Shown here one piece after another: positions 1-7,947 of a stretch of DNA of 64,000 bases (its first letter is position 1; each line of letters begins with the position of its first letter). This stretch comes from Hydrogenovibrio halophilus DSM 15072. Lineage in GTDB: Bacteria; Pseudomonadota; Gammaproteobacteria; Thiomicrospirales; Thiomicrospiraceae. A program made the translations under genes and the position numbers. The notes below the pieces were generated by a model. It saw only the letters and a list, made by a program, of their open reading frames with translations, searched no databases and was not told where the DNA came from. Where the stretch lies: assembly GCF_000384235.1 (NCBI RefSeq), contig NZ_KB913033.1:1185164-1249163 (forward strand). The letters are read 5' to 3'.

Positions 1-141
1 CAAATCCTGCCAATAGAGGGTTCTGGGCGTGTCCTGCCCCAGAGCGAGCAGCGGCCAGAGCAGTACCAGCAACCCCAGCCTTACCCAGGTCAGGTGGGCC
101 GGGCCTGTGCGATGTGACTGGTTTGGGTGAAACGTCGTCAT
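1..141 (-). CDS. DUF3299 family protein, N-terminal part only
   Basis: An open frame starts at ATG 141-139 and runs off the left edge, giving 47 residues. A basic start is followed by a hydrophobic stretch (LGLLVLLWPLLALG), which looks like a signal peptide, then TPRTLYWQDL, which matches the opening of DUF3299 proteins. Its ATG overlaps the stop of the upstream permease (ATGA, 138-141), so it is the fifth gene of the Zur-headed operon. DUF3299 proteins are small secreted proteins that accompany this kind of ABC transporter; their molecular role is not known to me. Only the N-terminus can be judged here. Confidence 0.7.
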   Translation of the reverse strand, partial: MTTFHPNQSHRTGPAHLTWVRLGLLVLLWPLLALGQDTPRTLYWQDL

Positions 142-1397
142 GGCTGCAGTCCTTTTTTCAGATTGTTGCGGGCGGCCAGCCAGCCGGGCAAGGTGCTGAT
201 CAACAGCGCCGCGCCCAGTGCCATCAGAGCCATTTTCAATTGACCGACATCCGGCAGGAAAAAGCCAATCGACAGGCCGTAGTGTGATAACAGCCAGGGT
301 TGCAGCAGCCAGAGCCCGGCTTGCAACAGCCCGATGCCCAATATGAAGCCACCGAGCATGATCAGCAATGTGTCCAGCCAGAACAGGCCCAATATCCCCC
401 GGCGATGCATGCCAATGGCGCGCAGCAAGGCAATTTCGTGACGGCGTTGGTGCAGATTGTTGAGCAGGCTGATCAGTATGCCAGTCAGCGCGGCGACAAA
501 CACGCCCCAGGACAGCAGCATGAACGCCTGTTCAAAATGTCTGAGACTTTGCCAAAAACGAGCCAGAGTGGCGCCGGGCAGAATCGCCATAATCGGTTCA
601 GGTTGGTAAGCGTTGATCTGCCGCTGCAGACGAAAGGTCTGAATCTTATCGGTCAGGCCGACCATGACGGCGGTGATCTCTGTGGGTTCCGGCACCAGTT
701 TTCGGGCCAGTTCCGGCGAAAGCTTCAGAGGCGAGGGGCGTCCGCTCTGCCAGTCAAGATGAATCGCTTCCAGAGCACGCAGAGAGACTTGAAGGGTCCG
801 GTCCAGCGGCGTGCCGGTCGGGGCGAGAATGCCGCTCACCCGAAACGGCTTGTCGTCGTGTTCGGGCAAAGATGCCTCGGCGCGAGCGGCCACTCCGTGT
901 GACAGCAGCAGACGGTCTCCCGGTTGGTAGTTGAGTTCTGCAGCCACTTGCGCTCCGATCACCACCTCATAGAGGTCATTGAAACGCTCTCCGCGCTCAA
1001 ATACCAGTGGCTGGCCTTGAGCATGGCGATAATGGTCAAAAAAGTGACCTTGGGTGCCAATGACCCGGAAGCCACGATGCGAATCCCCCAGTGAGAGGGG
1101 AATGGCCCATTGCGTCTGAGGGTGTTTTTGCAGAAACCGATAGGTGTCATACCCCATGTTATTGGTGGGCTGGCCCAGGTGAAACACGCTGTAGAGCAAT
1201 AAATTGACCGGGCCGGTGCGGGCGCCCACGATCAGATCGGTCTGGGAGACGGTATTGAGAAAATTGTCCTTGGCCTGCTTGCGAACCGTGTCCACGCCGA
1301 ACAGCAGGGCAAAACTGATCGCGACCGACAGAGCGGCCAACAGAAGCGGCGTTTTCCGGTGCCAGGCACTTTTCAGGCTGAGAGTCAGAAAGTTCAT
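138..1397 (-). CDS. ABC transporter permease, FtsX/MacB type
   Basis: This 419-residue inner-membrane permease has the MacB/LolCE layout. One membrane helix lies near residues 17-35, a periplasmic domain of about 240 residues follows, and three helices lie near the C-terminus (about 285-310, 335-360, 385-405). The cytoplasmic loop HEIALLRAIGMHRRGI is the typical FtsX-family coupling segment. It overlaps the ATPase gene upstream by 4 bp and the DUF3299 gene downstream by 4 bp, so the three are translationally coupled. The family normally does mechanotransmission or export rather than classical import. By context (Zur, His-rich DUF2796) it probably serves zinc homeostasis, as the ZrgABCDE system of Vibrio cholerae does. 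Confidence 0.85.
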   Translation of the reverse strand: MNFLTLSLKSAWHRKTPLLLAALSVAISFALLFGVDTVRKQAKDNFLNTVSQTDLIVGARTGPVNLLLYSVFHLGQPTNNMGYDTYRFLQKHPQTQWAIPLSLGDSHRGFRVIGTQGHFFDHYRHAQGQPLVFERGERFNDLYEVVIGAQVAAELNYQPGDRLLLSHGVAARAEASLPEHDDKPFRVSGILAPTGTPLDRTLQVSLRALEAIHLDWQSGRPSPLKLSPELARKLVPEPTEITAVMVGLTDKIQTFRLQRQINAYQPEPIMAILPGATLARFWQSLRHFEQAFMLLSWGVFVAALTGILISLLNNLHQRRHEIALLRAIGMHRRGILGLFWLDTLLIMLGGFILGIGLLQAGLWLLQPWLLSHYGLSIGFFLPDVGQLKMALMALGAALLISTLPGWLAARNNLKKGLQP

Positions 1398-2089
1398 TCA
1401 CTGCCCTCCGTTTTCCGCCCGGGTGGCTCCGGCAGGACATATTGATGGTCAAACTCAGACGCGAGAGACAGATCATGGCTGACAAACACAATGCTGGTGT
1501 GGTGTTCCTCTGCGGCCTCAAACAGGCACTGCATAAACCGGTCACGATGCGCGGCATCCAGGGCCGAAGTGGGTTCGTCGGCAATGATCAGATCCGGTTG
1601 CCCGATCAGAGCCCGGGCAATGGCGACCCGTTGTTGCTGGCCAATGCTTAAATTCTTGGATGGCACCTGCAAAAGGTGGTTCGGCAGGTTCAGCTGTTGC
1701 AGGTAGGCGATGGCGGTTTTTTCAGGGCTTGGGCACTGTTTGCGGCGTTTGGCCGAGAAGGTCAGTGGCAACAGGCAGTTTTGCACGGGGGTCAAATAAG
1801 GCAGCAGGTTGAATTGCTGGAAAATGATGCCCAGGTGATCGGCACGGAACCGGTCACGCCGGGCGGAGGCGTACTGTGTCAGGTCTTGGTCGAGCACACG
1901 AATCTGGCCGCTTTGGGGCAGCAGTACCCCGCAGAGCAGATTCAGCAGAGTGCTTTTGCCGCTGCCGCTGGCGCCCTGTATGAACAGGTGTTTGCCTGTC
2001 TGCAGGGCCAGATGCTCAATCTGCAACAGATCATGCTTGGTTCCGGGCCAGCCAAAACGCAGGTTTTCAAGTTCAAAAGCTTGGCTCAT
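1394..2089 (-). CDS. ABC transporter ATP-binding protein, LolD/MacB type
   Basis: This 231-residue nucleotide-binding subunit partners the permease at 138-1397. Walker A is GASGSGKST near residue 38 and Walker B is LIIADEPT near residue 168. The Q-loop lies in GIIFQQFNLLPYLTP and the switch His in FVSHD. The signature reads LSIGQQQR, with Ile where LSGGQ has its first Gly, an unusual but tolerated change. The start lies 4 bp after the DUF2796 stop, consistent with one transcript from zur. The family assigns it to MacB/LolD-type exporters or extractors; a zinc-related role is inferred only from the operon. Confidence 0.88.
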   Translation of the reverse strand: MSQAFELENLRFGWPGTKHDLLQIEHLALQTGKHLFIQGASGSGKSTLLNLLCGVLLPQSGQIRVLDQDLTQYASARRDRFRADHLGIIFQQFNLLPYLTPVQNCLLPLTFSAKRRKQCPSPEKTAIAYLQQLNLPNHLLQVPSKNLSIGQQQRVAIARALIGQPDLIIADEPTSALDAAHRDRFMQCLFEAAEEHHTSIVFVSHDLSLASEFDHQYVLPEPPGRKTEGSE

Positions 2090-2093
2090 AAGG

Positions 2094-2657
2094 CTACGGA
2101 ACCAGTTGGACGTTTGGGTGTCCGACGGTCACGCTGGCGGCATTGGCCGGTTGATCGGGCAGCAGCCATTCCCATTCCACGGTTTCCAGTCTGGGCCAGT
2201 CGTCAAACAGCGCCTCAAAATGCGCATGGGTCAGGCGCTCAGGGGTTTCACAACGGTACTGCCAGGCAATGCGGACATCGGCATGGCCCTGATGGTGTTC
2301 GGTGTCGGTGAGAGGGTTCTGCCAGGAGACGTCTGTGATCTCACAGTGGGCGCGTTCGGAAAAACGCACGGCGCTTGTTTTCAATCGCTCATGCCGTTTG
2401 GTCAGCATGGCTTGCTGTTGCGGTGTTTGGGGGGCGGTGGCAAACCCGAACAGGGTGTCGGCAGGCACCTGTGCTTCGACCAGAACCGTTTGACCGGAAA
2501 GCACCATTTGCATGGTGGCCAGGCCGTGTACGTGAGGCGAGTGTTCTTCGTGATCATGGTGGCCAGCGTGATCGGAATGGTGGTTTTGTGCAAGGCCGGC
2601 AGAACTGATCAACAGAAGCCCGAGCAGGCCCAGGGAAGACATCAGGTGGTTAAGCAT
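2094..2657 (-). CDS. DUF2796 periplasmic protein, ZrgA-like
   Basis: This is a 187-residue secreted protein. The start at 2657 was chosen because a normal signal peptide follows (MLNHLMSSLGLLGLLLISSAGLAQ). The longer open frame from 2813 would overlap most of the zur 3' end. After the signal comes a His-rich stretch (HHSDHAGHHDHEEH), a likely zinc-collecting segment, then the DUF2796 body with HVHG. The ATG lies 8 bp inside the end of zur. DUF2796 proteins are the ZrgA component of a Zur-controlled zinc acquisition system described in Vibrio cholerae. The same role is inferred here from family, His-rich tail and operon. Confidence 0.8.
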   Translation of the reverse strand: MLNHLMSSLGLLGLLLISSAGLAQNHHSDHAGHHDHEEHSPHVHGLATMQMVLSGQTVLVEAQVPADTLFGFATAPQTPQQQAMLTKRHERLKTSAVRFSERAHCEITDVSWQNPLTDTEHHQGHADVRIAWQYRCETPERLTHAHFEALFDDWPRLETVEWEWLLPDQPANAASVTVGHPNVQLVP

Positions 2658-3129
2658 GGGCGCATTCCTTTGACGGTTGGCAATGGGCACAGAGGCCGTG
2701 AAATTCCAGTTCGGATTGTTGCAGGGTGAAGGCATGGCGGTGAAAGCTTTGTTGCAATGCTTCGGACAAGAGGGTGGGAAGCGGCACTTCTTGCGTCTGG
2801 CCGCAATTTTCACACAGCAATAATTGGGTTAAGGCATTCCGGGCATGGGCGTGCGGCTGACCGCAGGAAACGTATTGGCGACGACTGCTCAGGTGGTGAA
2901 CCAGTGATTGCTGCTGCAAAAAATGCAAGGCCCGGTAGATGGTCATCGGTTGGGCGCCCTTGGCGTGGCGGGCCTGATACTGGGCCAGCAGGTCATAGGC
3001 GCTCAGCGGTTGCGACGCTTCAAGCAATATCCGTAAGACCCGGGCGCGGGCAGCGGTGAGCCGATGGCCGGTCCTAAGACAGTGTTCTTTGGCCTGGTGC
3101 AGCTGGGTGTCAATGTCGGAGCTGGGCAT
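2650..3129 (-). CDS. zur: Fur-family regulator, zinc uptake regulator Zur
   Basis: This 159-residue Fur-superfamily repressor has an N-terminal winged helix (about 15-90, with TAARARVLRILL and AYDLLAQY), followed by the dimerisation domain. Two CxxC pairs (CENC and CAHC), typical of the structural zinc site, and the HAHARN segment in the sensory region point to Zur rather than Fur. It is the first gene of the operon and ends inside the start of the DUF2796 gene. A palindrome resembling a Zur operator lies 31 bp upstream (3160-3174), so autoregulation of the whole operon by zinc status is likely. Confidence 0.85.
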   Translation of the reverse strand: MPSSDIDTQLHQAKEHCLRTGHRLTAARARVLRILLEASQPLSAYDLLAQYQARHAKGAQPMTIYRALHFLQQQSLVHHLSSRRQYVSCGQPHAHARNALTQLLLCENCGQTQEVPLPTLLSEALQQSFHRHAFTLQQSELEFHGLCAHCQPSKECAHA

Positions 3130-3159
3130 GGTCGGTTCTCGGAGGCAGTCAATGATTGG

Positions 3160-3174
3160 TGTTATATTTTAACA
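3160..3174. promoter_or_regulatory. putative Zur operator
   Basis: The 15-bp element TGTTATATTTTAACA is a TGTTA-N5-TAACA inverted repeat. It closely resembles the gammaproteobacterial Zur consensus centred on GTTATA/TATAAC. It sits just upstream of zur on the minus strand and overlaps a possible -10 (TAAAAT), where binding would repress. No other gene start is near it. Confidence 0.65.
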
Positions 3175-3447
3175 AAAAAGAAAGGGGGGGGTATCTCTGT
3201 ATGATTGCGACATGATTGATCGCAAAAATAATGCTTATCTGAACGGATTCAGACCAAAGAGAGCGAAAAGATGGCAAAACGCTGGTATGCGTTGGTCGTT
3301 GCCCATGGCGAAGGAAACGGCGATCCCACTGGCTCGAATGTTTACCTTCGGTTTTTTCGATTCACAAATTTGCACCGACCTTGCTTGCCTTGTGATGCCG
3401 CAAGCAATGTTTTCCCAGTCAGCCTGGCATTTTGTATGCCGAAGCAC
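3175..3447. other. non-coding stretch between zur and ridA
   Basis: Beyond the Zur operator no gene is supported. There is a run of eight G residues near 3183 and only short frames without family resemblance. The end of the ridA transcript must lie here because ridA reads towards this region. Confidence 0.5.
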
Positions 3448-3473
3448 ACTTTTCACCAGGCCTGGTGAAAAGT
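3448..3473. repeat. 26-bp perfect palindrome around ACCAGGCCTGGT
   Basis: The core 12-mer at 3455-3466 is extended on both sides by ACTTTTC/GAAAAGT to a perfect 26-bp inverted repeat. It begins at the last base of the ridA stop codon, so in RNA it would be a strong hairpin immediately after ridA. It lacks a clear U-run on the minus strand, so a terminator role is possible but not certain. Confidence 0.85.
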
Positions 3474-3859
3474 CAGTAGGAAGACAACACCATGACCGCG
3501 TCCATTTCGACATCGGTGTGTTTGGGCAGGGTCTTGACCGCCACTGCGGCTCGGGCAGGGTAGGGTTCCTGAAAGTATTCGGCCATCAGGCTGTTGACGG
3601 TGGCAAAATGGTCCATGTCGGTCAGGAAAATGTTGAGTTTGACGATGTCCTGCAGTGATCCGCCCGCGGCTTCGCACACAGCCGAAAGGTTTTGAAAGAC
3701 CTGATGAATGCGTTCGCTGATGTCGCCTTCTTTCAGGGTCATGCTTTCCGGTTGCAGCGCGATCTGGCCGGAAAGATAGACGGTGTTGTCGATTTTGACG
3801 GCTTGCGAATAAGGGCCAATGGCTTGCGGGGCTTTGTCGGTCTGTATAATCTGTTTCAT
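3473..3859 (-). CDS. ridA: RidA family enamine/imine deaminase
   Basis: This 128-residue protein has the usual RidA (YjgF/YER057c) length. It hydrolyses reactive 2-aminoacrylate and related imines released by PLP enzymes, forming cytosolic trimers. The family markers are present: IGPYSQAV near residue 14, the catalytic Arg in [10 protein letters not shown] (R103) and the Glu in VEMDAV (E118). In many gammaproteobacteria ridA follows spoT; here spoT lies about 4 kb away beyond the metal transporter. The gene is divergent from the TroA-like gene, so the 105-bp gap 3860-3964 holds both promoters. No clear metal-regulator box was recognised there. Confidence 0.92.
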   Translation of the reverse strand: MKQIIQTDKAPQAIGPYSQAVKIDNTVYLSGQIALQPESMTLKEGDISERIHQVFQNLSAVCEAAGGSLQDIVKLNIFLTDMDHFATVNSLMAEYFQEPYPARAAVAVKTLPKHTDVEMDAVMVLSSY

Positions 3860-3964
3860 GGATAAGTGCTCAACTGATCGAATCTGTTTCTGTGTCAGGT
3901 TAGTCAGACCTCGTGCAATGGGTCTGTTTAGCGTTTATGATAAGGGTTTTTAGGGGAGAATGCG

Positions 3965-4885
3965 ATGGTTTTTGTCCGGTGGAACCGGTTAAAACACAGC
4001 CTGCTGAGCATGGTGTTGTTCGGAGGTTGGTTCGGGCTGATCGCTCCGCTGCAGGCGGAGCCGCTGAAAGTGGTGGCCACCACAGGGATGATCGGTGATC
4101 TGGTGGAAAACATTGGGGGTGACCAGGTCGCCCTTGAAGTGTTGATGGGCCCGGGCGTGGACCCGCATTTGTACAAGGCTACCCAGGGCGACTTGCGTCG
4201 CTTGCAGCGAGCGGATGTGATTTTCTACAACGGCCTGCATCTGGAAGGGCGCATGCAGGACGTGTTTGAAAAAATGGCTCGTTTCAAAACGGTGGTGGCC
4301 GTCACCCATGAGATGAAAAAGGACACCTTGATCGAGGCAGACGGCGGAACAGACCCGCATGTGTGGCTGGATGTGGGCCTGTGGCGTCAGGCAGGTCAGG
4401 CGGTGCTGGCGACGTTGAAATCAAAGCGTCCGCAACAGAGTTCGCGGCTGGAAGAGCAAGCCGAAGCCTATTTTGCGCAACTGGCAGAACTGGACGCCTG
4501 GGTGCAGGCACAGACGGACACCATTCCGGCGTCGCAACGGGTTCTGATCACCTCGCACGATGCGTTTGGTTATTTCGGTCGGGCCTATGGTCTGGAGGTC
4601 AGAGGGTTGCAAGGCTTGAGCACGGCCACCGAATTCGGCTTGAACGACATCAAGCGTTTGAAGGATCTGGTGATCGAACGTCAAATCAAGGCCGTCTTTG
4701 TTGAAACCAGTGTTTCGGAAAAATTTCTGCGTTCACTGGTTGAAGGGGTCAGGGAATCGGGCCATCCGTTGCGCATTGGTGGCAAACTGTATTCCGATGC
4801 CATGGGCATGCCGGGCACCCCGGAAGGGACTTATCTGGGCATGGTTCGGCACAATGTGTCCACTTTGGTTCAAGCATTGAAATAA
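3965..4885 (+). CDS. metal ABC transporter substrate-binding protein, TroA-like
   Basis: This is a 306-residue cluster A-I periplasmic binding protein. A signal peptide of about 31 residues ends at LQA-EPLK. The four expected metal ligands can be placed at H68 (DPHLY), H132 (DPHVW), H198 (TSHDAFGYF) and D278 (YSDAMG). This His3Asp set and numbering match TroA, which binds Zn and Mn, rather than the Glu-containing PsaA/MntC site. The loop lacks the His-rich insertion of ZnuA. An RBS (AGGGGAG) precedes the ATG. It is the first gene of a four-gene operon with ATPase and two permeases; the true substrate (Zn, Mn or Fe) cannot be fixed from sequence. Confidence 0.9.
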   Translation: MVFVRWNRLKHSLLSMVLFGGWFGLIAPLQAEPLKVVATTGMIGDLVENIGGDQVALEVLMGPGVDPHLYKATQGDLRRLQRADVIFYNGLHLEGRMQDVFEKMARFKTVVAVTHEMKKDTLIEADGGTDPHVWLDVGLWRQAGQAVLATLKSKRPQQSSRLEEQAEAYFAQLAELDAWVQAQTDTIPASQRVLITSHDAFGYFGRAYGLEVRGLQGLSTATEFGLNDIKRLKDLVIERQIKAVFVETSVSEKFLRSLVEGVRESGHPLRIGGKLYSDAMGMPGTPEGTYLGMVRHNVSTLVQALK

Positions 4886-4896
4886 TCGAGGCGAGT

Positions 4897-5679
4897 ATGG
4901 CATTTCCCCCCTTATCCGTTCAGCAATTGAGCATGCGTTACCAACACAATCCGGTGCTGACGGATGTGAGTTTTGAGATTCCCTGTGGGCAGACGGTGGC
5001 GATTCTGGGCCCCAACGGTGCCGGCAAATCCACTCTGCTCAAGGGGATGATGGGCCTGGTACCGCTGATGAGCGGTCGGGTTCGTTTTTTCGGCGACCCC
5101 CTGGCGAAGCGGCAGCTGTCGATTGCCTATGTGCCGCAGCGCGAAGAGTCGGATTGGGATTTTCCGATCAATGTGATGGACGTGGTATTGATGGGCCGCC
5201 ATGGGCGTTTGCGTTTCTGGCAGCGCCCTACGGCCGAAGACCGGGCTTTGGCAACGGAGGCGCTGGCGGAAGTCAAGATGCTGGCATTTCAGGATCGTCA
5301 GATCAGTGAACTCTCCGGTGGCCAGCAGCAGCGGGTGTTTCTGGCCCGGGCATTGGCGCAGAGGGCCAGTCTGTATCTGATGGACGAGCCCTTTGCCGGG
5401 GTGGACATGACCACCGAACGTGCGATGACCGATTTGTTTGCCCGGCTCAAGGCGCAGGACAAAACCATTGTCTGTGTGCACCATGATCTCAATACCGTTG
5501 AGGCCTATTTTGACTGGGTGATTCTGATCAATTCACGCCTGGTGGACGCCGGGCCGACCAGCAAAGTCCTGACAGAGGACAATCTGAAAAAAACCTACGG
5601 CGGGCGTTTGTCTCTGTTGAACCAGATGACCGAAAAGATGTACCGCTCCAATATCGACAAGGTGCATGATGACGCCTGA
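4897..5679 (+). CDS. metal ABC transporter ATP-binding protein, TroB-like
   Basis: This 260-residue ATPase has Walker A GPNGAGKST (about 36-44), signature LSGGQQQRVF, Walker B LYLMDEPFAG and switch His CVHHD. The sequence is typical of Mn/Zn/Fe chelate importers (YVPQREESDWDFPI around the Q-loop). It begins 11 bp after the TroA-like gene and its last 14 bp overlap the permease start, so the subunits are made together. Confidence 0.92.
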   Translation: MAFPPLSVQQLSMRYQHNPVLTDVSFEIPCGQTVAILGPNGAGKSTLLKGMMGLVPLMSGRVRFFGDPLAKRQLSIAYVPQREESDWDFPINVMDVVLMGRHGRLRFWQRPTAEDRALATEALAEVKMLAFQDRQISELSGGQQQRVFLARALAQRASLYLMDEPFAGVDMTTERAMTDLFARLKAQDKTIVCVHHDLNTVEAYFDWVILINSRLVDAGPTSKVLTEDNLKKTYGGRLSLLNQMTEKMYRSNIDKVHDDA

Positions 5680-7060
5680 TTTTGAGCGGGTTGATCCAGA
5701 CTATTGGCAGCTGTTGGTGGAATTCTGGTCGTTTTCGGACACCAATGCCACCTGGGTGCTGATCGGTGCCGTGTTGCTGGGGATGAGTGCCTCGGTGATC
5801 GGCACCTTTTCCTTTTTGCGCAAGCGCTCACTGGTGGGCGACGTGCTCGCACACTCGGCATTGCCCGGGGTGATGGTGGCGTTTATTCTGTCGCATTCCA
5901 ACCAGCCGCTGGTGATGTTTGCCGGAGCGCTGAGCAGTAGCATGCTCGGCTTGCTGTTGATGGGCTGGCTGCCCAAAAACACCAAGATCAAACCCGATGC
6001 GGCCATGGCCATAACCCTGTCGTTTTTCTTCGCGATGGGGCTGCTGGCACTGTCTTACATTCAAGGGTTGCCGATTCCGGGAAAATCCGGACTGGATAAG
6101 ATTTTGTTCGGTCAGGCGGCAGCGATGCTGCCTGCTGATCTGTATCTGCTTTCTGCGGTGGCGGTGGTGGTGCTGGTGATGGTCTGGGTGTTGTTCCACA
6201 AGCTGAGACTGGTGGCTTTCAGTCCCGATTATGCGCGCACACTGGGCCTGCCGCTGGTCGGCTACGAACTGACTCTGGCACTGTTGATTGTTTCGGCCGT
6301 GGTGATCGGGTTGCAGTTGGTCGGGGTGGTGCTGATGGCGGCGGTGTTGCTGACCCCGATCGCGGCGGCGCGTTTCTGGCACCGCCAATTGACGGTGATG
6401 CTCGGCATTGCTTCGCTGATCGGGGCCTTGAGCGGTGCCATCAGCGCCAACATTTCCTATATGGCACCGACCATGCCGACCGGACCCTGGATGGTAGTGG
6501 TGCTGTCGATGATCTTTCTGGTGTCGTTTCTGTTCGCGCCGCAACGGGGACTGCTTTCCAACCTGTTACGCCAACGCCGTTTTAAAAAACAAGTGCGAGC
6601 GGAAAACCTGTTGCGCAGCTTTTATCTGCTTAATGAACGGCGTCAGCAGAGCAAGGGCAACTTTTTACAGGCCAGCTTGAACCGGGTGTTTTCCGAAGAA
6701 GAGTTGCTGTCCCATCGACCCATGCCATACGGCAGTCTGATGAAAGGCCTGCGCGAGCTGGCCCGCAATGGTTATCTGGTTTATGCCAGGGCCGACAAAG
6801 GCTGGGCCTTGACCGAGTGGGGGGCGGCTGTGGCCTTGGAGTTGACGCGGCGTCATCGCCTGTGGGAAACCTATCTGGTGACCGAAGCCGGACTGTCACC
6901 GCAAGACGTGCATCGCCAGGCGGAAAAAATGGAGCACCTGCTGACCGCAGAAGAAATCGAACGCCTGGCGGAGTTGCTGGAACAGGGGCCGCAATCGGGC
7001 AAAGGCGTGAAAGATCCGCACGGACGTCTGATCCCACTGACCGAGGAGCCGTCCTCATGA
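5666..7060 (+). CDS. metal ABC permease fused to a DtxR-like regulator domain
   Basis: This 464-residue protein consists of two parts. Residues about 1-295 are a TroC/ZnuB-type permease with about eight membrane helices (SASVIGTFSFLRKRSLVGD, GLQLVGVVLMAAVLLTP). Residues about 305-455 resemble a complete DtxR/MntR repressor. They contain a winged helix (SLMKGLRELARNGYL, GWALTEWG) and then a metal-binding dimerisation domain (RRHRLWETYL, DVHRQAEKMEH, DPHGRLIP). The usual permease length is about 280-300, so the extra module is a true fusion. In Treponema the regulator TroR is a separate gene after troD. The module could sense cytosolic metal and gate transport or bind DNA from the membrane; neither is proven. 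It overlaps the next permease by ATGA. Confidence 0.88.
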   Translation: MMTPDFERVDPDYWQLLVEFWSFSDTNATWVLIGAVLLGMSASVIGTFSFLRKRSLVGDVLAHSALPGVMVAFILSHSNQPLVMFAGALSSSMLGLLLMGWLPKNTKIKPDAAMAITLSFFFAMGLLALSYIQGLPIPGKSGLDKILFGQAAAMLPADLYLLSAVAVVVLVMVWVLFHKLRLVAFSPDYARTLGLPLVGYELTLALLIVSAVVIGLQLVGVVLMAAVLLTPIAAARFWHRQLTVMLGIASLIGALSGAISANISYMAPTMPTGPWMVVVLSMIFLVSFLFAPQRGLLSNLLRQRRFKKQVRAENLLRSFYLLNERRQQSKGNFLQASLNRVFSEEELLSHRPMPYGSLMKGLRELARNGYLVYARADKGWALTEWGAAVALELTRRHRLWETYLVTEAGLSPQDVHRQAEKMEHLLTAEEIERLAELLEQGPQSGKGVKDPHGRLIPLTEEPSS

Positions 7061-7947
7061 TTATGGGGGATTTCTGGATTCTGGCCACCGCGAGTCTGGT
7101 CGGGGTCAGTACAGCGCTGGTTGGCGTTCTGTTGATTTTGCGTCGGATGAGTCTTCTGGGCGATGCCATCAGTCACTCGGTGTTGTTGGGGATCGTGCTG
7201 GCCTATCTGATTTCCGGTTCCCGTTCGGTGATCGCGATGATGATCGGGGCCACGCTGATTGGACTGATGACGGCCTGGCTCTCAAACAGTCTGCATCGTC
7301 TGGGCAAGTTGCAGACCGATGCCAGCATCGGCATCATCTTTACCTGGTTCTTTGCCATGGGGGTGATACTGATCAGTGTTTACGCCGGTCAGGTGGACCT
7401 GGATCAGGACTGTGTTCTCTATGGTGAAATCACCATGGTTCCGTTCGACATGGTCATTATGGGCGAGAAAATGCTAGGCCCCAGAGCCTTGTGGCTGATT
7501 GGTGGCGTGACCCTGCTCAATCTTCTGGTGGTTGTGGTCGCTTTTGAGCGTTTTCGGTTGGTCAGCTACCATCCGTTGCTGGCGCTGACACTGGGCGTGA
7601 ATGTGACCTTCTGGCATTACCTGCTGATGACGCTGGTGTCTTTGACCACGGTGGCGTCGTTTGAAGCGGTCGGTGCCATTCTGGTGGTGGCCTTGCTGGT
7701 GATCCCGGCCAGTTCGGCGTATTTGTGGGCGCGCAGTCTGAAGCAGATGATGTGGGCCGCTGTGGGCTATGCCCAGTCCGCGGTGCTGCTCGGGTATGCG
7801 CTGGCCGCATGGCTGGATCTGGCCATTGCAGCGGCCATCGCGACCCTGACCGGCCTGCAGTTGTTGTTGACGATTGCAGTCATGCAGTGGCGTCAGTGGT
7901 GGCGTCGCCGCGTCTCCTTCAGAGACAGGGACGCTTATACCCGATGA
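7057..7947 (+). CDS. metal ABC transporter permease, TroD-like
   Basis: This is a 296-residue second permease of the importer. The start at 7057 was chosen because it forms the ATGA overlap with the preceding gene and begins directly with a membrane helix. Family motifs are LLILRRMSLLGDAISHSVLLGI near the N-terminus and EAVGAILVVALLVIPAS in the coupling region. About eight helices are visible. It lacks the regulatory tail of its partner. Its 3' end overlaps the 3' end of spoT on the opposite strand by 13 bp, leaving no room for an intergenic terminator. Confidence 0.9.
   Translation: MIMGDFWILATASLVGVSTALVGVLLILRRMSLLGDAISHSVLLGIVLAYLISGSRSVIAMMIGATLIGLMTAWLSNSLHRLGKLQTDASIGIIFTWFFAMGVILISVYAGQVDLDQDCVLYGEITMVPFDMVIMGEKMLGPRALWLIGGVTLLNLLVVVVAFERFRLVSYHPLLALTLGVNVTFWHYLLMTLVSLTTVASFEAVGAILVVALLVIPASSAYLWARSLKQMMWAAVGYAQSAVLLGYALAAWLDLAIAAAIATLTGLQLLLTIAVMQWRQWWRRRVSFRDRDAYTR

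Noticed and set aside
3271-3468. Small plus-strand frame beginning MAKRWYALVV, reminiscent of the start of NusG-type proteins
   Set aside because: The resemblance stops after ten residues, the rest has no KOW or NGN pattern, and the frame ends in the palindrome before ridA. Treated as chance.
3860-3964. Possible Fur or MntR box before the TroA-like gene
   Set aside because: TTTATGATAAGG resembles only part of a Fur site and no symmetric MntR-type element is present.
5828-6544. Long minus-strand frame opposite the metal permease, rich in His, Gln and Arg
   Set aside because: Composition is that of an antisense of membrane-helix codons. The plus-strand frame is a clear permease.
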